DNA of 34,109 nucleotides from JBHEMK01 sp046262635 (lineage in GTDB: Bacteria > Actinomycetota > Thermoleophilia > Gaiellales > Gaiellaceae): contig JBHEMK010000071.1 in assembly GCA_046262635.1 (NCBI GenBank), positions 1 through 34,109 of the forward strand. Direction: 5' to 3'. The position numbers and the translations under genes were made by a program. Position 1 is the first letter of the stretch; each line of letters opens with the position of its first letter. This document shows positions 1 to 8,193 of the stretch, in pieces. The notes beneath the pieces were generated by a model, which did no database searches, was not told the origin of the DNA, and saw nothing but the letters and a program-made list of their open reading frames with translations.

Positions 1-732
1 GTCGACCGGCTCGACGAGCTTGCGGTGGAGATCCTCGGCTGCGAGGAGGGGGGCGAGGCCGTTCGCCAACTTCGCCGTTACCGCGAGCTCCGCGAGCTCG
101 ATGTTCCACTGATCGTCCTCGTGGGCGGCGGCACCGGCACCGGCAAGTCGACGCTCGCCACCGAGGTCGCCTACCGGCTCGGCATCACCCGCGTCACCTC
201 GACGGACTTCGTCCGTCAGACGATGCGCGCGTTCTTTGCGCGCGACTTCATGCCCTCTATCCACTACTCGAGTTTCGAGGCCGGCCGCGGGCTGCCGACG
301 GAGGAGCAGGAGACAGGCGACCCGGTCCTGCTCGGTTTCCTCGAACAGACGCGGAACGTCCTCGTCGGCGTCCGGGCCTCGATCGAGCGCGCGCTCGAGG
401 AAGGCTGGTCGATGGTGCTCGAGGGTGTCCACCTCGTCCCGGGGATGCTTCCCGCAATCGACGGTGCGCTCGTCGTCCAGTGCGTGCTCGAGATCACGGA
501 CGAGGTGACCCACAGCTCCCACTTCTTCATCCGCGACGCCACCTCGGAGCGCCGTCCGGTCGCGAAGTACCTCGACCACCTTCGGGACATCCGGCGCATC
601 CAGCGGTACATCGTCGAACGCGCCCGCAGGACCGGGGTACCCGTGATTGAGAACATGGACGTCGAGCGCGCGACCTCCGAAGCCATGGAACTCGTCGTCT
701 CTGCGGCGGAGCGCAACAGGGAGGCCGTATGA
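1..732 (+). CDS. 2-phosphoglycerate kinase-like P-loop kinase (5' partial)
   Basis: The reading frame is open from base 1, so the gene begins upstream of the window. The GTG at 25 is probably internal. A glycine-rich Walker A motif (GGGTGTGKST) is encoded near 124-156 and is followed by a region rich in Thr, Asp and Arg (TSTDFVRQTMRAFF), as in 2-phosphoglycerate kinases. In that family an N-terminal ATP-cone-like region usually precedes the kinase domain; here it would lie off the window. The known archaeal enzyme phosphorylates 2-phosphoglycerate to 2,3-bisphosphoglycerate. That this bacterial homologue does the same is inference. The stop codon overlaps the glpX start (ATGA at 729-732), so the two genes are translationally coupled. 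Family assignment is good; substrate is moderate. Confidence 0.8.
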   Translation, partial: VDRLDELAVEILGCEEGGEAVRQLRRYRELRELDVPLIVLVGGGTGTGKSTLATEVAYRLGITRVTSTDFVRQTMRAFFARDFMPSIHYSSFEAGRGLPTEEQETGDPVLLGFLEQTRNVLVGVRASIERALEEGWSMVLEGVHLVPGMLPAIDGALVVQCVLEITDEVTHSSHFFIRDATSERRPVAKYLDHLRDIRRIQRYIVERARRTGVPVIENMDVERATSEAMELVVSAAERNREAV

Positions 733-1730
733 CGCAGGAAGAGCCGGCCGACACTCAGGACGCCTGGCAGCCCTGCCTCTGTCAGTCGTATCTCCGCGCG
801 ACCGAGCGGGCCGCGCTCGCCGGCGCGCGCTGGCTCGGCCGGGCCGACCAGGAAGCTGCGGAGGACGCCGCCTGTGCGGGGATGAAGGCGGCGCTCGAGC
901 TGCTCCAGATCAGCGGCCGCATCGTGATCGGGGTCAGCGACGACGCGACGGTGCTCCGTGCAGACGAGGTTGTTGGCGCGGGCGGCCAGGAGGTCGACCT
1001 GGCGCTCGACCCGCTCGAAGGGCGTGGTGTTGTCGCCCGCGGCAGCTACGGGGCAATGTCGATGATCGCGATCGGCGAGCCGGGCTCGCTGATGAGCCTG
1101 CCGAACATGTACATGCGCAAGATGGCCGTCGGCCCGCGCGCGCGCGGCGCAATCGACCTCGGTCGGCCGATCGCGGAGAACATCCAGGCAATCGCCGAAG
1201 CCTTCGGCCGCCGGGTCAACGATGTCACCACGATCGTGCTTGACCGGCCGCGGCACCACGACCTGATCGAGGAGATCCGGTTGGCCGGCGCCCGCATCAA
1301 GCTGATCCAGGACGGTGACGTGACCGCGTCGATCTCGGCATCGATCCGCGGCACGAACGACCACCTGGCGGTCGGGATCGGCGGGACGCGCCAGGCGGTG
1401 CTCTCGGCCGCGGCGCTCCGCTGCCTCGGGGGCGAGCTGCAGGCGCAGTTCTGGCCGACGACGCGGAGCGAGATCGACCAGCTGAAGGAGCTCGGGATTG
1501 ACGACTACGGCCGCGTCTTCACGATCGATGACCTCGCGCCCGGCGAGATGATCGTGGCCGCGACAGGCGTCTCGAACGGCGACCTCCTCCGCGGTGTCCG
1601 CTTCCTCGCCGACAGCGCTCGCACGCATTCGCTTGTGATGTGCACACGCTGCAACTGGGTGCGCTTCGTCGACGGCATCCACTTCTTCGCGCGTGAGCGC
1701 AAGGAAGAGGTGCGGCTTCTCGGCTTCTAA
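729..1730 (+). CDS. glpX: Fructose-1,6-bisphosphatase class II (GlpX)
   Basis: This 333-residue cytoplasmic protein matches GlpX in length and motifs. It has GVSDDATVL near the N-terminus, the metal-site segment VDLALDPLEG, and the following GSYGAMSMIAIGEPG and PNMYMRKMAVGP blocks. GlpX hydrolyses fructose 1,6-bisphosphate to fructose 6-phosphate in gluconeogenesis, usually with Mn2+. Some actinobacterial GlpX enzymes also act on sedoheptulose bisphosphate. The ATG at 729 overlaps the TGA of the upstream 2-phosphoglycerate kinase-like gene, indicating one transcript. Nothing is truncated. The pairing with a 2-phosphoglycerate kinase suggests shared control of lower glycolytic intermediates, but this is inference. 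Confidence 0.95.
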   Translation: MTQEEPADTQDAWQPCLCQSYLRATERAALAGARWLGRADQEAAEDAACAGMKAALELLQISGRIVIGVSDDATVLRADEVVGAGGQEVDLALDPLEGRGVVARGSYGAMSMIAIGEPGSLMSLPNMYMRKMAVGPRARGAIDLGRPIAENIQAIAEAFGRRVNDVTTIVLDRPRHHDLIEEIRLAGARIKLIQDGDVTASISASIRGTNDHLAVGIGGTRQAVLSAAALRCLGGELQAQFWPTTRSEIDQLKELGIDDYGRVFTIDDLAPGEMIVAATGVSNGDLLRGVRFLADSARTHSLVMCTRCNWVRFVDGIHFFARERKEEVRLLGF

Positions 1731-2162
1731 TGGCTTGGTTGAGCCGAGATGAAGTGAGGCTGGCGTGGCGGACGGTCTTCACGCCTCGGAATGAATAGCG
1801 CCTTGTGTCACTTCGCGTGTCACTCCCAATTGAGGCCGATCTGAGGCGGCGGGCGCTCTGCGCGACCGCCTGGAGCGCCTCCCCAGCGGGTCCGGCGGCC
1901 CTTGGCCAGGTCGGGCGCCGTCCGGTCGGCGGCGTGAATCGCCTCGGGCACGCCCTGGGTCGCGGACAGCACAAACGCCCCGCGTCTCTTCGGGTGCGGC
2001 CAGTAGCACGAGTTGCGCCAGGCAGTGCTCGAACTTGCACGCACCCGGGCGCTTGCCGACCAGCCGGGTGCCGAGTTGCTCTGACTCGTCCTGGTCGCGC
2101 CAGCGATCCCGAAGATGTGTGGCTCCGCATCGGCGAGCTGCACCTGAATCTGGGCGATGTGA
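1731..2162. other. Gene-poor stretch downstream of glpX
   Basis: No frame here on either strand carries a convincing protein. Several frames are open only because the DNA is GC-rich. Short protein-like stretches appear on both strands in changing frames, for example plus-strand DPEDVWLRIGELHLNLGD near 2103-2156. That stretch may be the start of the frameshifted remnant annotated next. I see no clear promoter or terminator. Confidence 0.4.
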
Positions 2163-2480
2163 CACGCCTTTCACGCGCCCTGGCTCGTCCTCGATCGGGA
2201 GAAGCATCCGTTCAGGCAGGCGAGCCCGAACGATCCGACGGAGACCGTGACGGTGAGCCTGCCGTCCTGGCCGGGAGCGGAGCAGTGGCAGCACGTCCTA
2301 TCCTTCGGCGCCGCCGAACCCGATCTCGCGATCGAGCTGCATCAGCGGGCGCAGGTGCGGGCACCGTCGAGTTCTGGAGCGGCTCGTCGCCGTCGCCGAC
2401 GGCGCCGAGCACTGCGCTCGTGTCGCCGCGGAGGCTGGCGACCCGGCGCTGTACGCACGCGCCCGCGCTCGCCGTCGCGT
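2103..2480 (+). pseudogene. Frameshifted coding remnant, family unknown
   Basis: Three protein-like stretches follow one another on the plus strand in three frames. The first is DPEDVWLRIGELHLNLGD (about 2103-2156). The second is FHAPWLVLDREKHPF and onwards (about 2166-2355), preceded by an in-frame TGA at 2160-2162. The third is RRVLERLVAVADGAEHCARV (from about 2362). Each has balanced composition, unlike the Arg/Ser-rich shadow frames around it, so one gene with two indels is the simplest reading. I do not recognise the family. An antisense or chance origin is possible. Confidence 0.3.
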
Positions 2481-2563
2481 GTGTAAGAACCCGAACCGAA
2501 ATACAGGCACGCTCGCGATCGCGCAGGAAGTGGCGCAGCTCGGGCTCCCTACCGGTTCGGCTT

Positions 2564-2588
2564 CTGCCCGCCCGCCGACGGCGGGCAG
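2564..2588 (-). terminator. Hairpin just downstream of the ABC ATPase stop
   Basis: A perfect 9-bp stem (CTGCCCGCC / GGCGGGCAG) encloses a 7-nt loop and lies 2 nt past the stop codon of the minus-strand ATPase gene. There is no U-tract, so this is either a GC-hairpin terminator or an mRNA 3'-end stabiliser. Confidence 0.45.
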
Positions 2589-2590
2589 TT

Positions 2591-3832
2591 CTATCGGTTG
2601 GCGCTGCCGACGGCGCTCGAGTACGCCGGCTCGGGCGTCGAATCGTCGCCGTAGATGCCGTCGCCGGACTCGAGGTCGAAGAAGTGAAGCCGTCGCGTGT
2701 CGACGACGAGCTCGATCGGCTGCCCCTCCCGCGCAGCCGTCGAGCGGTCGACGCGGGCGATGAAGGGGCTGCCATGGCGGTGTGTTTGCTCGACGGCTGC
2801 CTCGAGCGCCTCGGCGCCGATGACCTCCACCACCTCCTCGGTCTTGACCGGGGGCGCGTCGATCGCGAAGTGGACGAAGACCTCCGAGCCCATGTCCTCC
2901 CTGATGTCGACGGGCACCGAGATGCGGCAGTCCGCCGCCGGACTGGGGGTGATCGCGGCGTCCTCGATGTCCTCGGGCCGGATCCCCAGCCCGACCGCAC
3001 GGCCGATGTACCCGCGCAGGGCGGGCCGGGCCGCGAGCACCGTCTCGTCCACCCGCAGGCTGTGCGGCCCGAAGCGGACGAGGCCCTCGCCGAGCTCGGC
3101 CTCGACGAGGTTCATCGCCGGCGAGCCGATGAAGCTCGCGACGAACAGGTTCGCGGGCCGGTCGTATAGCACCTGCGGCCGCGCCACCTGCTGGAGGAGT
3201 CCGTGTCGCATCACGCAGACGCGGTCGCCGAGTGTCATCGCCTCGCTCTGGTCATGAGTGACGTAGATCGTGGTCACGCCCAGGTCGCGCTGGATGCGCG
3301 CGATCTCCGCCCGCATCTGGACGCGCAGCTTGGCGTCCAGGTTCGAAAGCGGCTCGTCCATCAGGAACGCCTCGGGCTCGCGGACGATCGCCCGGCCCAT
3401 TGCGACCCGCTGGCGCTGCCCGCCCGAGAGATGGCGCGGCCGCTTCTTCAACACCTCGGTGAGACCAAGCACCCTGGCGGCGTCGGTCACTCGGCGGTTC
3501 ACCTCGTCCTTGCCGACTCCCCTCATCTTCAGACCGAAGCCCATGTTGTCGTAGACGTTCATGTGCGGATAGAGCGCGTAGTTCTGGAATACCATCGCCA
3601 TGTCACGGTTCTTTGGCGGGAGGTCGTTGACCACCGTGTCGCCGACGCTGATCGTGCCCGTGCTGACCTCCTCGAGCCCGGCGATCATCCGTAGGGCGCT
3701 TGTCTTGCCGCAGCCGCTCGGGCCGACGAAGACGACGAACTCCCCATCGGCGACGTCGAGGTCCAGGTCGGTCACCGCCCGCGTTCCGTCGGGGTACACC
3801 TTGCTCAATCGCTCAAGCTTGATGCCGGCCAC
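2591..3832 (-). CDS. Carbohydrate ABC importer ATP-binding protein (UgpC/MsmX type)
   Basis: This is a 413-residue cytoplasmic ATPase. Walker A is GPSGCGKT (37-44), the Q-loop is VFQNYALYP, the signature is LSGGQ (135-139), Walker B is FLMDEP, and the H-loop lies in YVTHDQSEA. A C-terminal TOBE/regulatory region follows, with the typical segment LGIRPEDI. The tail after it is longer than in the usual roughly 370-residue homologues. I chose GTG at 3832 over TTG at 3841 because a TAGATT -10 box ends 7 nt before the GTG, which fits a leaderless mRNA. The gene diverges from the permease and binding-protein operon at 3903, so it very likely energises that importer. ATPases of this type can also serve several sugar importers. 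Confidence 0.93.
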   Translation of the reverse strand: MAGIKLERLSKVYPDGTRAVTDLDLDVADGEFVVFVGPSGCGKTSALRMIAGLEEVSTGTISVGDTVVNDLPPKNRDMAMVFQNYALYPHMNVYDNMGFGLKMRGVGKDEVNRRVTDAARVLGLTEVLKKRPRHLSGGQRQRVAMGRAIVREPEAFLMDEPLSNLDAKLRVQMRAEIARIQRDLGVTTIYVTHDQSEAMTLGDRVCVMRHGLLQQVARPQVLYDRPANLFVASFIGSPAMNLVEAELGEGLVRFGPHSLRVDETVLAARPALRGYIGRAVGLGIRPEDIEDAAITPSPAADCRISVPVDIREDMGSEVFVHFAIDAPPVKTEEVVEVIGAEALEAAVEQTHRHGSPFIARVDRSTAAREGQPIELVVDTRRLHFFDLESGDGIYGDDSTPEPAYSSAVGSANR

Positions 3833-3839
3833 GGGCGGC

Positions 3840-3896
3840 AATCTACCGCTTCGTGCATCGGATGTTTTGCCGCGAGGATCGCATTCCGTTTAGAGT
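3840..3896. promoter_or_regulatory. Divergent promoters of the ABC importer
   Basis: On the minus strand TAGATT (3840-3845) lies 7 nt before the ATPase GTG. On the plus strand TTGCCG (3867-3872), an 18-bp spacer and TAGAGT (3891-3896) lie 6 nt before the permease ATG. Both mRNAs would be leaderless or nearly so. The roughly 70-bp gap between the genes leaves room for a shared regulator site, but I see no obvious operator palindrome. Confidence 0.6.
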
Positions 3897-3902
3897 CCCG
3901 CA

Positions 3903-4832
3903 ATGGCGACGGTGGCCGCGACGAGGGCGAAAGGTCGTCGTCTCCAGCACGTGACGGAGCGCCGCGGCTTCCTGGCTGCGTTCCTGATTTCGCCCGCCGT
4001 GCTGTTCATCGGGCTGCTCGTCGGAGGTCCGCTTCTGCTGTCGGTCTACCTCAGCTTCACGAGCGCCACCGCGGGCTCGCTTTCCGGGAAGTGGGTCGGC
4101 CTCCGCAACTTCCGCATGGAGCTCCACAGCCAGATCTTCCGTGACGCGGTCTGGCACACCTTCCTGTTCACTGTCATCTCGCAGGCGATCGTGGTGGTGG
4201 GGGCGGGTCTGCTCGCCCACGCGCTCGTCCAGAGCTTCCGCGGCAAGTGGCTGCTGCGGGGGCTGATCCTGCTGCCCTGGGCCGCGCCCGTGGCGCTGAC
4301 GACGATCGGCTTCCTCTGGTTCTTCGACCCGCTGGCCAGCATCTTCAACTGGTTCCTGATCCACCTGCACCTGGTCAGCGAGGCGAACAAGCCGAACTGG
4401 CTGGGCACCCCGGCTAACGCGATGGCGTCGATCATCACGGTGCATGCCTGGCGGATCCTCCCGTTCTCGACAGTGATCTTCATCGCCGGGATCAGCTCGA
4501 TCCCGCAGGAGGTCGACGACGCCGCCGCGGTCGACGCTGCAACCGGGCTGAAGAAGTTCTGGTACGTCTCGCTGCCGCTGCAGCTGCCGATCGCCATCGT
4601 CGCCCTGCTCTTTGGGATCGTCTTCACCGCCACCGACATCGCCGTCGTGCAGATCCTCACGAACGGAGGCCCGTTCAACTCGACCCAGGTGCTGACCACC
4701 TGGGCCTTCCAGACTGGCATCGACTCCGGCTCGCTCGGGCCGGGTGCGGCCATCGCCCTGTTCCTGCTGCCCGTCCTGGCGCTCGTGGCGGTCGGGATGC
4801 TCTTCTTCGCGCGCCGGGTGGAGGTGACGTGA
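3903..4832 (+). CDS. Sugar ABC transporter permease (MalF/UgpA type)
   Basis: This 309-residue inner-membrane protein has about six hydrophobic segments; the first is near residues 20-45. The cytoplasmic EAA loop, which docks onto the ATPase, reads EVDDAAAVDAATG with downstream LPLQLP near residues 203-228. A basic N-terminal extension precedes the first helix, as in MalF-like subunits. The stop codon overlaps the start of the second permease (GTGA at 4829-4832). Neighbouring genes supply the partner permease, the binding protein and, divergently, the ATPase. The substrate cannot be read from the sequence; a carbohydrate or polyol is likely from the family. Confidence 0.92.
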   Translation: MATVAATRAKGRRLQHVTERRGFLAAFLISPAVLFIGLLVGGPLLLSVYLSFTSATAGSLSGKWVGLRNFRMELHSQIFRDAVWHTFLFTVISQAIVVVGAGLLAHALVQSFRGKWLLRGLILLPWAAPVALTTIGFLWFFDPLASIFNWFLIHLHLVSEANKPNWLGTPANAMASIITVHAWRILPFSTVIFIAGISSIPQEVDDAAAVDAATGLKKFWYVSLPLQLPIAIVALLFGIVFTATDIAVVQILTNGGPFNSTQVLTTWAFQTGIDSGSLGPGAAIALFLLPVLALVAVGMLFFARRVEVT

Positions 4833-5659
4833 TCTTCCACCGGCTGCGCGGCTCGTTCTTCTCGTACGGGATCGCCGTCCCGTTCGCAGCCGTGCTCGCG
4901 TTTCCGTTCTTCTGGATGATCTACACCTCCCTGAAACCGCAGGCGGCCGTGTTCGACACGACGCACCCTTGGAGCTGGCATCCGACGCTCGAGGGCTTCC
5001 GCTTCCTCTTTCGCGACACGAAGTACCTGACCTGGCTCGGGAACACAGGCCTCGTCGGAGTGCTCGTCGTCGCGATCACGCTCGTCCTGGCCCTGCCGGC
5101 GGGCTACGCGCTCGCCCGCCTGTCGGGACGGCTGGGGCAGACGCTCGGCGTCGCGATCTTCCTCACCTACCTCGTGCCGCCGACACTGCTCTTCCTGCCG
5201 CTCTCGCGCGTGATCTCGAAGCTCGGCCTGCAGGACTCGATCTGGGCGCTCGTGCTCGTCTATCCCTCGTTCACGGTGCCGTTCTCGATCTGGCTCCTGA
5301 TGGGCTTCTTCAAGACCATCCCGATCGAGCTCGAGGATGCGGCGCTGATCGACGGCTGCTCACGACTGAAGGCGATCGTCCGGGTCGTCTTCCCGATCTC
5401 GATCCCCGGGATCCTGACCGTCGTGATCTTCTCGTTCTCGCTCGTCGTCAACGAGTACATCTACGCGATCACCTTCATCTCCGGCTCGGCAAACCGGACG
5501 CTCTCGGCCGGCGTTCCCGTCGACCTGATCCGCGGTGACCTCTACAACTGGCCGTCGATCATGGCGGCGATCCTGATCCCGAGCATCCCGCTCGCCTTGA
5601 TCTACAACGCGTTCCTGAACCGTTTCATCGCCGGCTTCACAGGGGGGGCTTTCAGATGA
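4829..5659 (+). CDS. Sugar ABC transporter permease (MalG/UgpE type)
   Basis: This 276-residue inner-membrane protein has about six transmembrane segments. Its EAA loop is ELEDAALIDGCSRLKAIVRV followed by FPISIPGI, near residues 167-195. It is the second half of the heterodimeric channel with the preceding permease. The GTG start overlaps the upstream stop and is preceded by a good ribosome-binding site, GGAGGTGAC. The TGA stop overlaps an ATG at 5656, but the better start for the next gene is at 5689. The length is normal for the family. Confidence 0.92.
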   Translation: MIFHRLRGSFFSYGIAVPFAAVLAFPFFWMIYTSLKPQAAVFDTTHPWSWHPTLEGFRFLFRDTKYLTWLGNTGLVGVLVVAITLVLALPAGYALARLSGRLGQTLGVAIFLTYLVPPTLLFLPLSRVISKLGLQDSIWALVLVYPSFTVPFSIWLLMGFFKTIPIELEDAALIDGCSRLKAIVRVVFPISIPGILTVVIFSFSLVVNEYIYAITFISGSANRTLSAGVPVDLIRGDLYNWPSIMAAILIPSIPLALIYNAFLNRFIAGFTGGAFR

Positions 5660-5688
5660 GACCGCAGAGAGGAGGGAGCATGTCGGAC

Positions 5689-7062
5689 TCGACCGACGAG
5701 GCCCAGGAGGAGGGCGTGAGCAGACGCGAGCTGCTCAAGCGGGCCGGGGTCGGCGCCGCGGCGCTCGGGGTGGGAGGAGCAAGCGCCCCGTACTCGTTCG
5801 CGGGGCCGATGAAGTACACGGGGCGCTGGCTCAAAGGCGACCTGAGCATCATCCAATGGATCCACTTCGTGCCGGACTACGACACATGGTTCGACAATAC
5901 GTGGGTCAAGCAGTGGGGTCAGAAGAACGATGTCCAGGTCACTGTCGACCACATCGCCAACACCCAGCTCCCGGCACGGGCAGCTGCCGAAGTGGCGGCG
6001 CAGAGCGGCCACGACATCTTCTGGCAGCTCTCGCCTCCAGCCGCTTACGAGGACCAGGTGATCAACCACGCCCCGATCATCCACGAGATCGAGCACAAGG
6101 TGGGTAAGTACGGAGAACTCGGCCAGAAGAGCACGTACAACCCGAAGACGAAGAAGTACTTCGGCGTATCGGACAACTACGTGCCCGACCCGGTCGTCTG
6201 GCGGCACGACTTCTGGAACGGCGTCGGCGAGTCTCCGGCGACGTGGGAGCACGTCCGCCGAGCGGCACCGAAGCTGAAGGCGGCTGGCCATCCGATCGGC
6301 ATCGGCCAGTCGCAGGAACTCGATTCGAACATGGCTCTGATCGCCTTCATGATGTGCTTCGGCTCGTTCATCCAGAATGAGCACAACCAGCTCACGATCA
6401 ACAACAAGCGCACGGTCGAGGCCGTGAAGTTCATGGCCGACATCTACAAGAGCGGCGAGAGCGACGAGATCTTCGGCTGGAACCCGGCTTCCAACAACCA
6501 GTTCCTCTACGCCGGCCGGGGCTCGATGATCCTCAACGCGATCTCCGCCACGCGAACGCCGGAGGACCTGAAGCTGCCGTTCGTCGACGACCTCTGGATC
6601 TGGCCGATCCCGAAGGGCCCCCATGGGCGGCTCGGGCTCGAGCATGTGATGGGTGTCTACTTCATTTGGAAGTTCGCAAAGAACAAGGCCGCCGCAGCAA
6701 AGTTCATCGCCGATCTCTGCATCAACTACAAGCAGGCGACGCTCGCGTCCAAGCTCTACAACTTCCCCAGCTTCCCGGGCGCGTTCCCGCTGAAGGAGAT
6801 CTACAAGGCGGCGGGGGCGGACACACACCGGCCGCGCGGGAAGTACACGATCCTGACGACGATCGCATCGAAGTACACGCACAACGTGGGTTACCCCGGC
6901 TACACGAACGCGGCGATCGACGAGATGTTTAACAAGTTCCTGATCCCGCAGATGTTCGCGCAGGTCTCGCAGGGCAAGCTGAGCGCCTCCGACTCCGTTC
7001 GGCAGACCGCCGCGGAGATGAAGCAGATCTGGTCGAAGTGGAAGGCGGCCGGCAAGATCTGA
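5689..7062 (+). CDS. Sugar ABC transporter substrate-binding protein, Tat signal
   Basis: This is a 457-residue extracytoplasmic solute-binding protein of the MalE-like family 1. The N-terminus carries a twin-arginine motif, SRRELLK (residues 14-20), followed by a hydrophobic Ala/Gly/Val stretch, so it is probably exported folded by Tat. I chose ATG at 5689 because it is preceded by AGGAGGGAGC, an excellent ribosome-binding site. An upstream in-frame ATG at 5656 overlaps the permease stop and would add 11 residues before the Tat region. No lipobox cysteine follows the signal, so anchoring is unclear. It is the last gene of the importer operon and is followed by a strong hairpin. The ligand is unknown. 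Confidence 0.9.
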   Translation, partial: STDEAQEEGVSRRELLKRAGVGAAALGVGGASAPYSFAGPMKYTGRWLKGDLSIIQWIHFVPDYDTWFDNTWVKQWGQKNDVQVTVDHIANTQLPARAAAEVAAQSGHDIFWQLSPPAAYEDQVINHAPIIHEIEHKVGKYGELGQKSTYNPKTKKYFGVSDNYVPDPVVWRHDFWNGVGESPATWEHVRRAAPKLKAAGHPIGIGQSQELDSNMALIAFMMCFGSFIQNEHNQLTINNKRTVEAVKFMADIYKSGESDEIFGWNPASNNQFLYAGRGSMILNAISATRTPEDLKLPFVDDLWIWPIPKGPHGRLGLEHVMGVYFIWKFAKNKAAAAKFIADLCINYKQATLASKLYNFPSFPGAFPLKEIYKAAGADTHRPRGKYTILTTIASKYTHNVGYPGYTNAAIDEMFNKFLIPQMFAQVSQGKLSASDSVRQTAAEMKQIWSKWKAAGKI

Positions 7063-7080
7063 GTGCAGAGTGGCAAGACG

Positions 7081-7111
7081 CGGCGAGGCCGGGTTGGGCC
7101 CGGCCTCGCCG
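7081..7111 (+). terminator. Strong terminator-like hairpin after the ABC operon
   Basis: A perfect 13-bp stem, CGGCGAGGCCGGG paired with CCCGGCCTCGCCG, has a TTGGG loop and begins 19 nt after the binding-protein stop. No U-run follows, as is common in high-GC actinobacteria. It probably ends the importer transcript. Confidence 0.75.
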
Positions 7112-7794
7112 GTGACGGACGTGCCGGAGACGCGCGCTCCCCAGTGACGAGGCCGTTGCGGATGGGCCACGCCGCGCTCAGTCAGGGGCTCGCGCCTTTG
7201 GCCTGCGAGACCTTCCCGCAAATCTCCGGCTAGATCTGACCGAGCGATCGACGATCTGTCTTTCCCGAACCTGTCGGCCGCTCGCCTCATCGTTGTGAGC
7301 TTCGCCAGAGGCCCATCGCTGTCGTGTCCGATGACCCGGGCTTCGTTGGAGTCCCGGACTCCCCGCTGCCCGCGGGCGTTGTTGGCCTTCAACTTCGAGG
7401 GCCGAGACTGGATCGAGTGGGCCCAGAGAGTCGGTCTTCGTCCACTTCGACGAGCCAACCGATTCTCACGAAGCTGGCTTGCTGGTTGTACCGGCGGCCG
7501 CCGGCAAGCGAAACATCCTGCGCCGACTGAGCGCATGCGACAGCGGCGCCAGCATTGTGTCGTCGGCATGAAGCCCCGGAGCCTGCACCAGAGGTCCGAG
7601 CCTCGCCTCAGCACCGACACGAAGTTCGTCTCCGTGTAGCGGTCGTCGACCGCGGCGAAGGAGGCGGTGACGCTCCTCGGCTCGAGGGGAGACGACGCGC
7701 GCGAGCAGCCGCATGCTGCGCGCGCCTCTCCGTGCCCCCCGTCCCCGAAGGAGACACCGCGCGGCGACAGAACTTGCCGGCTAGACTGACCGAC
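7112..7794. other. 683-bp gene-poor gap with a possible minus-strand remnant
   Basis: I see no intact gene. On the minus strand two adjoining stretches look protein-like but lie in different frames: SFAAVDDRYTETNFVSVLRR plus DLWCRLRGF (about 7660 down to 7570) and HADDTMLAPLSHALSRR (about 7570 down to 7520). They could be a frameshifted fragment of a lost gene. The rest shows no recognisable motif. The end of the gap holds the promoter of the MIP18-family gene. Confidence 0.35.
7782..7787 (+). promoter_or_regulatory. -10 box of the MIP18-family gene
   Basis: TAGACT lies 7 nt before the GTG at 7795. No Shine-Dalgarno sequence sits between them, so the mRNA is probably leaderless. This box decides the start codon. 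Confidence 0.5.
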
Positions 7795-8094
7795 GTGCCG
7801 ACGCGCGACGAGGTGATCGAGGTGATGCGGACGGTCGAGGATCCTGAGCTCGGGATGGACATCGTCGACCTCGGCCTGCTCTACGACGTCGAGATCGATG
7901 GACCCAAGATCAAGGTGCTCTATTCCCTGACGTCGATGGGCTGCCCCGCCGGCCCGATGATCGAGGGCGACATCCGCGCTGCGGCCGAGTCCGTGGACGG
8001 TGTCGAGGCTGTCGAGACCGAATTGACGTTCGACCCCCCGTGGACACCGGACAAGATGTCCGAGGATGCCAAGTTCATTCTCGGCATCGGCTAA
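7795..8094 (+). CDS. MIP18-family (DUF59/SufT-PaaD-like) Fe-S assembly protein
   Basis: This 99-residue protein is a complete single MIP18 domain. It begins PTRDEVIEVMRTVEDPELG, continues MDIVDLGLLYDVEI, and has a conserved cysteine in SMGCPAGPMI, followed by EGDIRAA and the FDPPWTPDKMS segment. Family members act in Fe-S cluster maturation (SufT) or in assembly of the phenylacetate monooxygenase (PaaD). No suf genes or paa genes lie nearby, so the general Fe-S role is more likely. The frame is open further upstream, but GTG at 7795 fits the family N-terminus and the nearby -10 box. Confidence 0.88.
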   Translation: MPTRDEVIEVMRTVEDPELGMDIVDLGLLYDVEIDGPKIKVLYSLTSMGCPAGPMIEGDIRAAAESVDGVEAVETELTFDPPWTPDKMSEDAKFILGIG

Positions 8095-8146
8095 CCGGTT
8101 GAGACGGGGTCGCTAGCACTCCGGGCCCCACAAACGGGTAGAGGGT

Positions 8147-8164
8147 GCCGGATCGGGAACCGGC
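8147..8164. terminator. Small hairpin between convergent genes
   Basis: GCCGG and CCGGC form a 5-bp stem with an 8-nt loop in the 99-bp gap between the MIP18-family gene and the convergent sortase gene. It could act for either strand, but it is short and lacks a U-tract. Confidence 0.25.
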
Positions 8165-8193
8165 GACGGCCTTGCGCTGTCAACCGCCTGCTC

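Noticed and set aside
264..1682. Long open minus-strand frame of 472 codons
   Set aside because: It lies antisense to the kinase-like gene and glpX, is rich in Arg, Asp and Ala, and has no domain; this is typical of GC-biased third positions.
1805..3169. Plus-strand frame of 454 codons
   Set aside because: Its second half is antisense to the well-supported ABC ATPase gene, and its first half changes character without any known domain.
5602..7620. Minus-strand frame of 672 codons
   Set aside because: It is antisense to the sugar-binding protein gene over most of its length and has Arg/Val/Leu-rich shadow composition.
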